In this document: in pieces, positions 38,542-47,015 of the stretch
Numbering within the stretch: position 1 is the first letter of the stretch
Layout of the letters: every line of letters begins with the position of its first letter
Assembly (NCBI RefSeq): GCF_017592475.1
Contig: NZ_JAGFNP010000003.1
Coordinates: 248,001 to 312,000, forward strand
Length of the DNA stretch: 64,000 nucleotides
Origin: Glycomyces niveus
GTDB lineage: Bacteria; Actinomycetota; Actinomycetes; Mycobacteriales; Micromonosporaceae
Direction: 5' to 3'
Translations under genes and position numbers: made by a program
Notes under the pieces: model-generated
Databases searched by the model: none
What the model was told of the DNA's origin: nothing
What the model saw: the letters and a program-made list of their open reading frames with translations, nothing else

Positions 38542-39588
38542 TTAGAGCTCTTCGGTCTCGCGGAGATCTTCACCGTCTTCTTCGTACTCGTCGTGTTCGG
38601 CGACCGGCGACCCGCCGTAGGCCACAGCGGCCTCGCTCGGGTCGAAGGTGCCGGGCGAGTCCTTCAGGCTCAGGCCCATGCCGGCGAGCTTCATCTTGAC
38701 CTCGTCGATCGACTTCTGCCCGAAATTCCTTATATCGAGCAGGTCGGCCTCGGTGCGGTTGATGAGTTCGCCAACGGTGTTGACGCCCTCGCGCTTGAGG
38801 CAGTTGTAGGACCGGACGGTCATGTCCAGGTCCTCGATCGGCAGGGCCAGATCGGCGGCGAGCTGCTGGTCGGCCGGGCTGGGCCCGACGTCGATGCCCT
38901 CGGCCTCGGTGTCGAGCTCGCGGTACAGGCCGAACAGCTCCACCAGGGTGGAGCCGGCCGACGCCAGCGCGGTGCGCGGCGTGGTGGACGGCTTGCTCTC
39001 GACGTCGACGGTGAGCTTGTCGAAGTCGGTGCGCTGCTCGACGCGGGTCGCGTCGACGGAGTAGGCCACCTTGAGCACGGGCGAGTAGATCGAGTCGACC
39101 GGGATGCGGCCGATCTCGTTGGTCTCGCCCTTGTTGGCCGGGGACGAGACGTAGCCCCGGCCGCGCTCCACCACGAACTCCATGTCGATGCGGCCCTTCG
39201 AGTTCAGGGTCGCGAGCTTGAGTTCGGGGTTGTGGACCTGCACGCCGGCGGGCGGCTGGATGTCCCCGGCGAGGACCTCGCCCGGGCCTTCCTTGCGCAG
39301 GTACATGGTGGCCGGCTCGTCGTTCTCCGAGGAGACGCAGATCTGCTTGACGTTCAGCACCAGTTCGACGACGTCTTCTTTCACGCCGGGAATGGTGGAG
39401 AACTCGTGCAGGACGCCGTCGATCTTGATCGACGTGACCGCCGCGCCCGGGATGGACGACAGCAGCGTGCGCCGCAGCGAGTTGCCGAGCGTGTAGCCGA
39501 AACCGGGCTCCAGGGGTTCGATGGTGAACTTGGAGCGGGTCGGGCTGATCTGCTGCTCGGTGAGCGTGGGCCGCTGAGTGATAAGCAC
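38542..39588 (-). CDS. rpoA: DNA-directed RNA polymerase alpha subunit
   Basis: The alpha dimer scaffolds RNA polymerase and contacts UP elements and activators. The 348-residue protein has the dimerising N-terminal domain ([39 protein letters not shown]), and a C-terminal helix-hairpin domain ([25 protein letters not shown]...[14 protein letters not shown]). The C-terminus carries an acidic tail of about 30 residues ([18 protein letters not shown]), typical of actinobacteria. rpsK lies 118 bp upstream; rpsD, usually between them in many bacteria, is not. Confidence 0.98.
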   Translation of the reverse strand: MLITQRPTLTEQQISPTRSKFTIEPLEPGFGYTLGNSLRRTLLSSIPGAAVTSIKIDGVLHEFSTIPGVKEDVVELVLNVKQICVSSENDEPATMYLRKEGPGEVLAGDIQPPAGVQVHNPELKLATLNSKGRIDMEFVVERGRGYVSSPANKGETNEIGRIPVDSIYSPVLKVAYSVDATRVEQRTDFDKLTVDVESKPSTTPRTALASAGSTLVELFGLYRELDTEAEGIDVGPSPADQQLAADLALPIEDLDMTVRSYNCLKREGVNTVGELINRTEADLLDIRNFGQKSIDEVKMKLAGMGLSLKDSPGTFDPSEAAVAYGGSPVAEHDEYEEDGEDLRETEEL

Positions 39589-39706
39589 TTTTCGGTGTTT
39601 CCTTCGTTCGGGGCGCCCGCTATTTGACGCCTAGACACTTGGACGTTGCCGTCGGCAAGGCTCGCAAGCTTCGCCTTGGCGGTGACGTTCTCCGCTGAAG
39701 CGGCCG

Positions 39707-40105
39707 TTAGACGCGGCGGCGCTTCGGAGGACGGCAGCCGTTGTGGGGCTGCGGGGTGACGTCGTTGATCGAGCCGACCTCGAGGCCGACGGCCTGGAGG
39801 GAGCGGATCGCGGTCTCGCGGCCCGAACCCGGGCCCTTGACGTAGACGTCGACCTTGCGCATGCCGTTGTCCATCGCACGGCGGGCGGCGGCCTCGGCGG
39901 CCATCTGCGCGGCGTACGGGGTGGACTTGCGCGAGCCCTTGAATCCGACCTGGCCCGAGGAGGCCCAGGAGATCACGGCACCGGTCGGGTCGGTGATCGA
40001 CACGATGGTGTTGTTGAAGGTGCTCTTGATGTGGGCGTGCCCGTGGGGCACGTTCTTCTTCTTGGCGCGCGGGTTCTTGGAACCGCCGCGAGTCTTAGGT
40101 GGCAT
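39707..40105 (-). CDS. rpsK: 30S ribosomal protein S11
   Basis: S11 lines the mRNA exit platform of the 30S subunit. The 132-residue protein has [62 protein letters not shown] and the basic C-terminus [16 protein letters not shown], fully canonical. It starts 11 nt after rpsM. Confidence 0.98.
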   Translation of the reverse strand: MPPKTRGGSKNPRAKKKNVPHGHAHIKSTFNNTIVSITDPTGAVISWASSGQVGFKGSRKSTPYAAQMAAEAAARRAMDNGMRKVDVYVKGPGSGRETAIRSLQAVGLEVGSINDVTPQPHNGCRPPKRRRV

Positions 40106-40116
40106 CAGCTGGTCTC

Positions 40117-40491
40117 CTAACGTGCCTTCTTCTTGCCCGCGACGGTCTTCTTCGGACCCTTGCGAGTACGGGCGTTGGTCTTGGTCCGCTGACCGTGGAC
40201 CGGAAGGCCGTAGCGGTGACGGAGACCCTGGTAGCAGTTGATCTCGATCTTGCGGCGAATGTCCGCCTGCACCTCGCGGCGCAGGTCACCTTCGACCTGG
40301 TAGTGCTCTTCGATGTGGTCGCGGAGCTGCACCAGTTCTTCGTCGGTGAGGTCCTTGACGCGCTTGTCGCGGTCGAGGCCGGTCGCCGCGATCGTCTCAA
40401 GCGAGCGCGTGCGGCCGATGCCGAAAATGTAGGTGAGTGCGATCTCCAGGCGCTTGTCGCGCGGGAGGTCGACTCCAACCAGGCGTGCCAT
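40117..40491 (-). CDS. rpsM: 30S ribosomal protein S13
   Basis: S13 is in the 30S head and contacts the P-site tRNA and subunit bridges. The 124-residue protein begins [26 protein letters not shown] and ends with the basic [25 protein letters not shown] tail. The helix-two-turn-helix block [15 protein letters not shown] is seen. It follows rpmJ after 170 bp. Confidence 0.98.
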   Translation of the reverse strand: MARLVGVDLPRDKRLEIALTYIFGIGRTRSLETIAATGLDRDKRVKDLTDEELVQLRDHIEEHYQVEGDLRREVQADIRRKIEINCYQGLRHRYGLPVHGQRTKTNARTRKGPKKTVAGKKKAR

Positions 40492-40661
40492 ACAGGCGTA
40501 CTCCTAGTGTTGTCGGAGGTCTGACCACTGCCTTCTCGCCGGGGTTCTGATTCCCCTGCCCTGATGGGCGATGCGAGCCCCGGCCTCCGAGCCGAGGGTT
40601 GTGCTGGCGCACTGGCGGCGGTTTCCCCTACTGGGGCCTTTCATTGCTGGCGTTGTGCTGC

Positions 40662-40778
40662 TTAGCCCTGACGCTGCTTGTGACGCGGGTCGGACGAGCA
40701 GATAACCATCACTCGTCCGTGCCTGCGGATCACGCGGCAGTTCTTGCAGATCACTTTGACGCTCGGCTTGACTTTCAC
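40662..40778 (-). CDS. rpmJ: 50S ribosomal protein L36 (zinc-binding form)
   Basis: A 38-residue protein too short for routine ORF lists: [20 protein letters not shown] then [18 protein letters not shown]. The C-x2-C-x12-C-x5-H zinc ribbon (Cys11, Cys14, Cys27, His33) is intact, so it is the zinc-containing C+ form. GTG 40778 has an AGGA site and lies 27 nt after infA. A second residue insertion (SSDP) compared with the usual ENP is minor. Confidence 0.96.
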   Translation of the reverse strand: MKVKPSVKVICKNCRVIRRHGRVMVICSSDPRHKQRQG

Positions 40779-40805
40779 GAGTCCTACTTACGTGTAGTCG
40801 TCAGG

Positions 40806-41027
40806 TCAGCGGTAGCGGTAGACAATCCGCCCGCGCGACAGGTCGTACGGCGAGAGCTCCACCACGACCCGGTCCTCGGGGAGGATTCGGATGTAGTTCT
40901 GGCGCATCTTGCCACTGATGTGGGCGAGTACCTTGTGGCCGTTGGTGAGTTCCACCCGGAACATAGCGTTCGGGAGGGACTCGACGACCTTGCCCTCAAT
41001 CTCGATGGCACCGTCTTTTTTCGGCAT
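40806..41027 (-). CDS. infA: Translation initiation factor IF-1
   Basis: IF-1 occupies the A site during initiation. The 73-residue OB-fold protein reads [52 protein letters not shown], ending [13 protein letters not shown] 41027 has GGAGG in front. In most actinobacteria infA follows secY-adk-map; here a 300-bp gap and rpsD precede it. Confidence 0.98.
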   Translation of the reverse strand: MPKKDGAIEIEGKVVESLPNAMFRVELTNGHKVLAHISGKMRQNYIRILPEDRVVVELSPYDLSRGRIVYRYR

Positions 41028-41327
41028 GTCCTCCGCTACCGTGACAACTCGGTCTGAAAACCCCGCACCCATGACAGGTCGGAGCTACTGGCACGCCGAC
41101 CCTAGGTCGGGTCGGCATTGGAATGGCGCGGCGCTTCGCCAACGGCGTCCGAGTGCACGGCGACACCCGAAGCGCATGGCTACCCACATGGGGACGCACT
41201 GCACCACTGAGCGAGTCTACTCGCGTCCCAATACCGCCTACCAGGGGGTTGACCGTGACGGAGGGCACTGGACAGAGAGCGGAGCGCCGCCCGGAGACCC
41301 GGGCGGCACTCACTGCTCGCTCGGGCG
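41028..41327. other. Gene-free spacer between rpsD and infA
   Basis: About 300 bp with no supported gene. A terminator hairpin for rpsD lies at 41286-41307; the remainder probably holds the promoter of the infA-rpmJ-rpsM-rpsK-rpoA-rplQ unit. No further structure was recognised with confidence. Confidence 0.5.
41286..41307 (-). terminator. Terminator after rpsD
   Basis: GCCGCCCGG-AGAC-CCGGGCGGC, a perfect 9-bp stem with tetraloop, 20 nt past the rpsD stop. Confidence 0.65.
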
Positions 41328-41933
41328 TTACTTCGAGTAGTACTCGACGATGAGCTGCTCGTCGCAGATCACGGGGATCTGCTTGCGCTCGGGCACCGAG
41401 AGGAAGCGGGCGATCAGGCCTTCGAGGTGGGCCTCGATGTAAGCCGGAGTCGTCTCGCCCGCCCAGGCGCCGGCGGCGGCCAGCTGGAACGGCGTGGTCT
41501 CGCGGGACTTCTTGCGAACCTGCACGAAGTCGCCGGCCTTGAGCCGGTAGGACGCGATGTCGACCTTGCGGCCGTTCACGGTGAAGTGGCCGTGGTTGAC
41601 GAACTGGCGCGCCTGGTAGATGGTGCGCGCGAACCCGGCGCGGAGCACGAAGGCGTCCAGGCGGGACTCGAGCAGGCCGACCAGGACCTCACCGGTCTTG
41701 CCGGGGCGACGCGTGGCTTCGGCGTACAGGTTCCGGAGCTGACGCTCAGAGACGTTGTACTGCGCGCGCAGACGCTGCTTCTCGACGAGCTGGTTCTTGT
41801 AGTCCGATTCCTTCTTGCGGCCGCGGCCGTGCTGCCCCGGAGGGTAGGGACGGCGCTCCATGTACTTGGCGGCCTTCGGCGTCAGAGCGATGCCGAGGGA
41901 TCGGGAAAGCTTGACTTTCGCCTTAGCTTGCAA
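41328..41933 (-). CDS. rpsD: 30S ribosomal protein S4
   Basis: S4 nucleates 16S rRNA folding. The 201-residue protein shows VKLSRSLGIALTPKAAKYMERRPYPPGQHG and the S4 RNA-binding domain ESRLDAFVLRAGFARTIYQARQFVNHGHFTVNGRKVDIASY, ending EQLIVEYYSK. I start at TTG 41933 because GGAGAG precedes it by 4-5 nt and the length matches the family; an ATG 36 nt upstream has no ribosome site. The form lacks the N-terminal zinc cysteines. Gene position upstream of infA is unusual. Confidence 0.95.
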   Translation of the reverse strand: MQAKAKVKLSRSLGIALTPKAAKYMERRPYPPGQHGRGRKKESDYKNQLVEKQRLRAQYNVSERQLRNLYAEATRRPGKTGEVLVGLLESRLDAFVLRAGFARTIYQARQFVNHGHFTVNGRKVDIASYRLKAGDFVQVRKKSRETTPFQLAAAGAWAGETTPAYIEAHLEGLIARFLSVPERKQIPVICDEQLIVEYYSK

Positions 41934-42176
41934 TGATCTCTCCAGTAATTCATGCGTTGCCTCGAACGACATACGAGGCATAATACGTCTCTGACCAGCA
42001 GAAACGCGTGAGTGTAGCGCGCTCAGGGATGCACCTGAAGACTGTCGCTCAGAAGCACAGTCAGGGCCTGGCGCGCACACGGTGATGCGAGTCCGGTGCC
42101 TCCCGGGGGAGGCGCCGTGGCTTCGGTCTTCTCGGGAAGGAACCTTCCCGAGGGAAGACTTCGGCACCCGACCAGG

Positions 42177-43238
42177 TTACGCGGCCTCTTTGCCGCCGCC
42201 CACCCGGGCTGCGGCAAGAGTGACCAGGCGCTCTACGAGCTCGCCGTACGAGATGCCGTAGGCGGCGAAGGCCTGCGGCACGCCGCTCATCGGTGTCATG
42301 CCCGGCATGGTGTTCACCTCATTGAGGTACACGACACCGTCCTCGCCGAGGAAGCAGTCGACGCGGGCGAGGTCGCGGCAGTCCAGGAGCCGGAAGACCT
42401 TGCGGGCGAGGGCCTGGGCCTGCTCGGCCACGCCCTCGGGGTAGTCGGGGTGGAGGTTGAACGGCTCGGGGTTGTCGAGGTATTTGGCGTCGAAGTCGAA
42501 CCAGCCGTCCTCGCCCATGGCGAGCACTTCGAGCGGGAAGGTGATCTCGAGGTCGCCGTCCAGGGTCTCGACGACGCCCATCTCGATCTCGCGGGCGTTC
42601 CGGAAGGCCGCTTCGAAGACGACCTTGTCATCGACCTCGCGGGCCTTCGCCACCGCTTCGGCGAGTTCGGCGCCCGAGTTGACCTTGCTGATGCCGAGGC
42701 TCGAGCCGGCGCGCGCGGGCTTGACGAAGATCGGGAGGCCGAGCCTGCCGATGACCGCTTCGGCGTCGAGCTCCTCGCCGGGCTTGAGGACGTCGAACGC
42801 GCCCTGGGGAACGCCTTCGGCCGCGAGGAGCCGCTTGCTGAACTCCTTGTCCATGCACAGGGAGCTGGAGAGCACGCCGGAGCCGACGTACGGCGTCCCG
42901 GCCATCTCGAACAGGCCCTGGATGGTGCCGTCCTCGCCGTAGGGGCCGTGCAGGACCGGGAAGAGGACGTCGGCGACCGGCTGCGCGCCGGGGCCGAGGT
43001 CGATCGCGACGGCCTTGCCCGCTTCGGCGGTCACCTCGGGGAGGGCGTCGGGAGCGTCGATCGCGAACGTGACGTCGGGCGAGAGCTCGACCCATTCGCC
43101 GCTGCGGGTGATGCCGATGGTGGTGACGTCGAAACCCCTGTCGCGCAGCGCCTTGGCCACACCGGAGCCGGATGCGCAGGAGACGGGCTGTTCCACGCTG
43201 CGCCCGCCGAAGAACACGGCGACGGTCGGTTTAGTCAT
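42177..43238 (-). CDS. ddl: D-alanine--D-alanine ligase
   Basis: Ddl joins two D-alanines for the peptidoglycan stem. The 353-residue ATP-grasp protein has [16 protein letters not shown] (usual GRSSEHEVS; His is Gln here, the Glu is kept), [29 protein letters not shown], and the metal/ATP site [31 protein letters not shown] 43238 overlaps the gpsA stop by 4 nt. The plsC-gpsA-ddl order is conserved in streptomycetes. A 240-bp gap separates it from rpsD. Confidence 0.94.
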   Translation of the reverse strand: MTKPTVAVFFGGRSVEQPVSCASGSGVAKALRDRGFDVTTIGITRSGEWVELSPDVTFAIDAPDALPEVTAEAGKAVAIDLGPGAQPVADVLFPVLHGPYGEDGTIQGLFEMAGTPYVGSGVLSSSLCMDKEFSKRLLAAEGVPQGAFDVLKPGEELDAEAVIGRLGLPIFVKPARAGSSLGISKVNSGAELAEAVAKAREVDDKVVFEAAFRNAREIEMGVVETLDGDLEITFPLEVLAMGEDGWFDFDAKYLDNPEPFNLHPDYPEGVAEQAQALARKVFRLLDCRDLARVDCFLGEDGVVYLNEVNTMPGMTPMSGVPQAFAAYGISYGELVERLVTLAAARVGGGKEAA

Positions 43239-44251
43239 TTGTCGGACCTCAAACTGTCGGTTTCGGGTTTGGTCTCGCGTCCCATGAGTTCGGCGACCGC
43301 GGCTCTGGGGTCGAGTCCCTCGTGGCAGACCCGCTCCACGGCGTCGCAGATCGGCATCTCCACGCCCACTTTGCGGGCGAGGTCGGTGATGGAACGGCAG
43401 CTCTTGACGCCCTCGGCGGTCTGCTTGGTGACGCGGGCGGCCTCTTCGAGGGTCGCGCCGAGCCCGAGCTGCTCGCCGAAGGTGTGGTTGCGCGACAGGG
43501 GGGACGAGCAGGTCGCGACGAGGTCGCCGAGGCCGGCGAGCCCGGCGAACGTGGTCGGGTCCGCGCCCAGCCGCGTGCCGAGGCGGGTGGTCTCGGCCAG
43601 GCCCCGGGTGATGATCGTGGCCTTCGTGTTGTCGCCCATGCCCATGCCGGCGGCCATGCCGTAGGCGAGGGCGATGACGTTCTTGACCGCGCCGCCGAGC
43701 TCGCAGCCGACCACGTCGGTGTTCGTGTAAGGGCGGAAGTAGGAGGTCGTGACGGCCTTCTGCACGTCGACGGCCCGGCCGTGGTCGACGCACGCGACGA
43801 CGGAGGCCGTGGGCTGCTGCTCGGCGATCTCGCGCGCGAGGTTCGGGCCGGACAGGACCGCGATGCGCGACTGGTGCGCCCCGGTGACCTCGGCGATGAC
43901 CTCGGTCATGCGCATCGTGGTGCCGAGCTCGATGCCCTTCATGAGGCTCAGGAGCGTCGCGACCGGCTCGAGGTGCTCGGCCCACGCCGCGAGGTTGCCG
44001 CGCAGGGTCTGGCTCGGCACGGACAGCACCACGAGGTCGGCGCCGCGCAGCGCCTCGGCCGCGTCGGCGGTGGCGCTCACGAGGCCCGGCAGCTCGATGT
44101 CCGGGAAGTAGTCCGGGTTGCGGTGGCCGGTGTTGATCGCCTCGGCGACCTCGGCCCGCCTGGCCCACACCGTGACCTGCGTGCCCGCGTCGGCGAGGAT
44201 CTTGGCGAACACGGTTCCCCAGGAACCGGCCCCCATGACGGCTGCTCTCAC
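43235..44251 (-). CDS. gpsA: Glycerol-3-phosphate dehydrogenase [NAD(P)+]
   Basis: GpsA reduces dihydroxyacetone phosphate to sn-glycerol-3-phosphate, the first step of phospholipid synthesis. The 338-residue protein has the Rossmann motif [53 protein letters not shown] with the catalytic Lys, and [12 protein letters not shown] 44251 overlaps the plsC stop (GTGA). Its product is the substrate of the acyltransferase encoded just before. Confidence 0.96.
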   Translation of the reverse strand: MRAAVMGAGSWGTVFAKILADAGTQVTVWARRAEVAEAINTGHRNPDYFPDIELPGLVSATADAAEALRGADLVVLSVPSQTLRGNLAAWAEHLEPVATLLSLMKGIELGTTMRMTEVIAEVTGAHQSRIAVLSGPNLAREIAEQQPTASVVACVDHGRAVDVQKAVTTSYFRPYTNTDVVGCELGGAVKNVIALAYGMAAGMGMGDNTKATIITRGLAETTRLGTRLGADPTTFAGLAGLGDLVATCSSPLSRNHTFGEQLGLGATLEEAARVTKQTAEGVKSCRSITDLARKVGVEMPICDAVERVCHEGLDPRAAVAELMGRETKPETDSLRSDK

Positions 44252-45102
44252 TCGGAAGACCCGCTTTCTTCAGTTCGCTGCTGCCGGGGGTCGAACAGAG
44301 GGGGTGCTTCCTGGCCGCGGATCTCGGCGAGGCCCGCGCGCAGGGCCTCCATGATCCTGTCGGTCACCTCGACGAGGTCGTCCCGCGTGGGTTCCTTGTC
44401 CCGCCAAGGGGAGAGGTCTACGGGCGGGAGCGCCCGGACGGTGACGGGCTTGCGGCCGAGCTTGAACTTGGGGTCGCGCTTGCGGTCGTGGATGCCGAGG
44501 GCGCCCCACTGCACGATCGGGATCACGGGCGCGCCGGAATCGAGGGCGAGGCGGGCGACGCCGGTCTTGCCGCGCATGGGCCAGCGGTCGGGCTCCTTCG
44601 TGACCGTGCCTTCGGGGGACATGATGACGACGTGCCCTTGGGCGAGTTCGCGTTCGAGGGTGCGCAGCGAGTCGGCCGCTTCGGCGCTGCCGCGCTTGAC
44701 GGGGATCTGGCCGGTGCTGCGCACGAGCGGGCCGACCAGCGGGACGCGCAGGATCGACTCCTTGAGGAGGAACCGGGGGTGGCGGCCGGCGTTGTACACG
44801 TAGTGGACGACCAGGAGCGGGTCGATGTCCGAGTAGTGGTTCCAGACCAGGATCGCGGGGCCTTCGAGCGGGATGTTCTCCATGCCCGACCAGGACCGCC
44901 TGCTGAGTCCGAGCATGCCGCCTTTGACGATGTTGGCGTAGACGCGTACGTCGAAGCGGAGGGCGTCACCCCCGCGGCGGCGGAAGGTGTACTGCGCCTC
45001 GGGCCTCGGCTCGGTCACCTGTGGGCTCGCTTTCTCGGGGAGGGCCTCGGCCGCATAGGCTCGGCCTGTGCCGTCGTGTACGGGATCGTCAGTGCATTGC
45101 AC
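44248..45102 (-). CDS. plsC: 1-acyl-sn-glycerol-3-phosphate acyltransferase family protein
   Basis: A membrane-associated acyltransferase of phospholipid synthesis, placed in front of gpsA. It has the catalytic NHYSDIDPL motif (HX4D) near residue 86, the G3P-binding SPEGTVTK near 160, and [11 protein letters not shown]. The 284-residue length assumes GTG 45102; the first 30-40 residues look non-conserved, so a later start such as GTG 45018 (VTEPRPEAQ) is possible. It leads the plsC-gpsA-ddl unit. Confidence 0.88.
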   Translation of the reverse strand: MQCTDDPVHDGTGRAYAAEALPEKASPQVTEPRPEAQYTFRRRGGDALRFDVRVYANIVKGGMLGLSRRSWSGMENIPLEGPAILVWNHYSDIDPLLVVHYVYNAGRHPRFLLKESILRVPLVGPLVRSTGQIPVKRGSAEAADSLRTLERELAQGHVVIMSPEGTVTKEPDRWPMRGKTGVARLALDSGAPVIPIVQWGALGIHDRKRDPKFKLGRKPVTVRALPPVDLSPWRDKEPTRDDLVEVTDRIMEALRAGLAEIRGQEAPPLFDPRQQRTEESGSSE

Positions 45103-45269
45103 TCTAACGCCCGCGCCACGCCCTTCAGGCGACGGTAAGCAAAGCGTGGGGTTTGACTCCCGCTGCGGGGTGGACCGCTACGTCGCGTGAACCCCCAGGT
45201 ACACGACGCGCGGACCGGTACGCGCCGACCGGTTCCGGCGGTACCCGAGGGTTGCGCCGGATCCGCTAT

Positions 45270-45297
45270 GATGTCAACATAGAGTCACAATGACATC
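45270..45297. promoter_or_regulatory. Inverted repeat in an AT-rich patch, possible operator
   Basis: GATGTCA and TGACATC are perfect 7-bp arms 14 nt apart, 57 bp before a small membrane-protein gene. The local GC drop suggests promoter DNA; arms spaced 21 bp centre to centre suit a dimeric repressor. No regulator is adjacent. Confidence 0.4.
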
Positions 45298-45353
45298 TAC
45301 CCTGCCGACCGGACGGGCCGGCTCGGATTTCGACTCGACTCGGAGTGAGTGAC

Positions 45354-45581
45354 ATGAACTGGCGTCTCTTCGGCTGGCTCGCGGCCCTGTTCGGCGGCGC
45401 GGTCCTCGCGGTCATCATCGTGGTGAACGTGATCCAATTCGTGCTCGGGGCGATCGGCGGCATCCTCGCCTTCATCTTCAACTTCGCCCTCTTCATCGCC
45501 ATCGTCGGCGGCGTCGTCTGGCTCGGCCTCAAGGCCAAGAAGGCCCTCGGCGGCCGCAACAACCCCCAGATCCGGAAGTAG
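45354..45581 (+). CDS. Small two-helix membrane protein
   Basis: No named function is recognised. The 75-residue protein is mostly hydrophobic: MNWRLFGWLAALFGGAVLAVIIVVNVIQFVLGAIGGILAFIFNFALFIAIVGGVVWLG, two or three close helices, then a basic tail KAKKALGGRNNPQIRK in the cytoplasm. ATG 45354 has GGAG 8 nt upstream; a GTG three codons before it is less favoured. It stands alone, with an inverted repeat upstream and a tandem repeat at its stop codon. Confidence 0.7.
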   Translation: MNWRLFGWLAALFGGAVLAVIIVVNVIQFVLGAIGGILAFIFNFALFIAIVGGVVWLGLKAKKALGGRNNPQIRK

Positions 45582-45638
45582 TTCCGGAAAAAGCGGCACA
45601 GCCGGAAGCAGTTCCGGAAAGGCAGCACAGCCGGAAGC
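45580..45638 (+). repeat. Tandem 30-bp repeat, two copies
   Basis: AGTTCCGGAAAAAGCGGCAC... (45580-45609) is followed by a 29-bp copy starting AGTTCCGGAAAGGCAGCACA (45610-45638), each ending CAGCCGGAAGC. The first copy overlaps the stop codon of the small membrane-protein gene. TTCCGGAA is itself palindromic. Confidence 0.75.
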
Positions 45639-45664
45639 AGTCGCGCCTGGAATTCGGAGCCCAC

Positions 45665-45895
45665 ATGGGCCAAGCTGGGACCATGCAGGGCACCGTCTCG
45701 AACTTCAACGAGGACACCTCAGGCGAGGTCGTCCTCGACAGTCCTTCTGAACTGAGCGGCCGCCGCGTCGGCTTCGACGCGGCGGCCTTCGCCGTCTCCG
45801 GCCTGCGGTTCCTCCGCGTCGGCCAGCGCGTCGACCTCGAGACCGACGCCGAAGGGCGCGTCGTCGCCGTCCGGATCCCCACGATGCGCGCCTAG
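45665..45895 (+). CDS. Small OB-fold-like (cold-shock-like) protein
   Basis: A 76-residue protein whose body MQGTVSNFNEDTSGEVVLDS...VGFDAAAFAVSGLRFLRVGQRVDLETDAEGRVVAVRI has the beta-strand pattern of a cold-shock/S1-like OB fold, but without the RNP aromatic motifs of CspA. A nucleic-acid role is plausible but not shown. ATG 45665 has GGAG 6 nt upstream; ATG 45683 (MQGTV) is an alternative. It precedes a Nudix gene on the same strand by 74 bp. Confidence 0.65.
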   Translation: MGQAGTMQGTVSNFNEDTSGEVVLDSPSELSGRRVGFDAAAFAVSGLRFLRVGQRVDLETDAEGRVVAVRIPTMRA

Positions 45896-45969
45896 GCGCG
45901 GCGGGCCGCGTTACCCCGCGCGAGTGGCACACTTCCCGCGATTGGGTGAGTCCCAGTACCGTATGAAGC

Positions 45970-46887
45970 GTGAGTGTGGAACAGGACACTGTCGGGAACG
46001 GGGCGCCGCAGAGGCAGATCGCCGCCGCTGGCGGCCTGTTGTGGCGCAACGGCGAGCGCGGCCTCGTGGAAGTGATCGCCGTGTGGCGGCCCAAGGTCGG
46101 GAACTGGTCGCTGCCGAAGGGCAAGCTCGACCCCGGCGAGCACCCGCTCACGGCGGCGTGCCGGGAGGTCGAGGAGGAGACCGGGATTCCGGTCATCCCG
46201 CAGATGCGGCTGTGCCGGGCCTCGTACGTGCTGCCCAATCCGGCGGGCGACGTGCTGAAGTACGTCGACTACTGGTCGATGCGCACGGAGAAGCCGGATG
46301 CGGCGTTCACCGCGGACGAGGAGATCGGCGAGCGGCGTTGGATCACGCTGGCACAGGCGCGGGAGACGCTGACGCGGCCGCGGGACCAGCAGGTGCTCAA
46401 GGCGTTCGCGGCGCTGCCGGCGGTGACCGCGACGGTGATCCTGGTGGCTCCCGCGGAGGTCGAGCAGGACTGGGACGGGCCGGAGGTGAGCCGGCCGCTG
46501 AGTCGGCGCGGCCAGGACCAGGCGGTGCGGGTGGCGGCGCTCGCGGCGCTGTACCAGCCGGACCGGGCGTTCAGCGCGACCGGGCGGGCGAGCGTGCAGA
46601 CGGTGGAGCCGATCGCGCAGGCGGTGCGGTGCCGCCTCAGCGGGGACACGGCGTTCGACACCGAAGCGCACGAACGCAACCCTGAGCGCTCCAGCAACCG
46701 CCTCCGCGAACTCGCGGGCGGCGGCGGCACGGCGATCGTCTGCGCCGAGCCGGAAGTCGTGAGCGACACGGTCGCGATCCTCGCCGACGAAGACGGCGTG
46801 GAGACCCCGGACGTCTCGACGAGGCCGGGCGAGGCTTGGGTGCTGTCCCTCTCGGGCCGGAAGCTCGTGGGCGTGGAGCGCCTCTAG
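45970..46887 (+). CDS. MutT1-like Nudix hydrolase with degenerate phosphatase half
   Basis: The N-terminal half (about 15-150) is a Nudix domain with the full box GKLDPGEHPLTAACREVEEETGI at about 59-81, as in mycobacterial MutT1, which cleans oxidised guanine nucleotides or diadenosine polyphosphates. The C-terminal half (about 158-305) follows the histidine phosphatase fold (VTATVILVAPAEV, SRPLSRRGQDQAVRVAAL, SATGRASVQTVEPIA), but the catalytic R-H motif normally in LVRHA is replaced by LVAPA, so phosphatase activity is unlikely. The GTG start lacks a clear ribosome site. Confidence 0.85.
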   Translation: MSVEQDTVGNGAPQRQIAAAGGLLWRNGERGLVEVIAVWRPKVGNWSLPKGKLDPGEHPLTAACREVEEETGIPVIPQMRLCRASYVLPNPAGDVLKYVDYWSMRTEKPDAAFTADEEIGERRWITLAQARETLTRPRDQQVLKAFAALPAVTATVILVAPAEVEQDWDGPEVSRPLSRRGQDQAVRVAALAALYQPDRAFSATGRASVQTVEPIAQAVRCRLSGDTAFDTEAHERNPERSSNRLRELAGGGGTAIVCAEPEVVSDTVAILADEDGVETPDVSTRPGEAWVLSLSGRKLVGVERL

Positions 46888-47015
46888 GAGGCCCGTCCCG
46901 GCCCTCGGGCGGCCTTCGCTCCTCTCACTGCGTTCGCGGTACCGTTGGCCGCCTCATTGCACCGTGCGCGCCGCAGCCCCCCTTGCGGGGCGCACTGACT
47001 AGGAGGAATGCCGCC

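Noticed and set aside
42177..43238. Ddl as a vancomycin-resistance D-Ala-D-Lac ligase
   Set aside because: It sits in the housekeeping plsC-gpsA-ddl context without vanH or vanX, and one His-to-Gln change in GRSVEQ is not enough to claim it.
45580..45638. Tandem repeat as a CRISPR array
   Set aside because: Only two directly adjacent units, no spacers and no cas genes.
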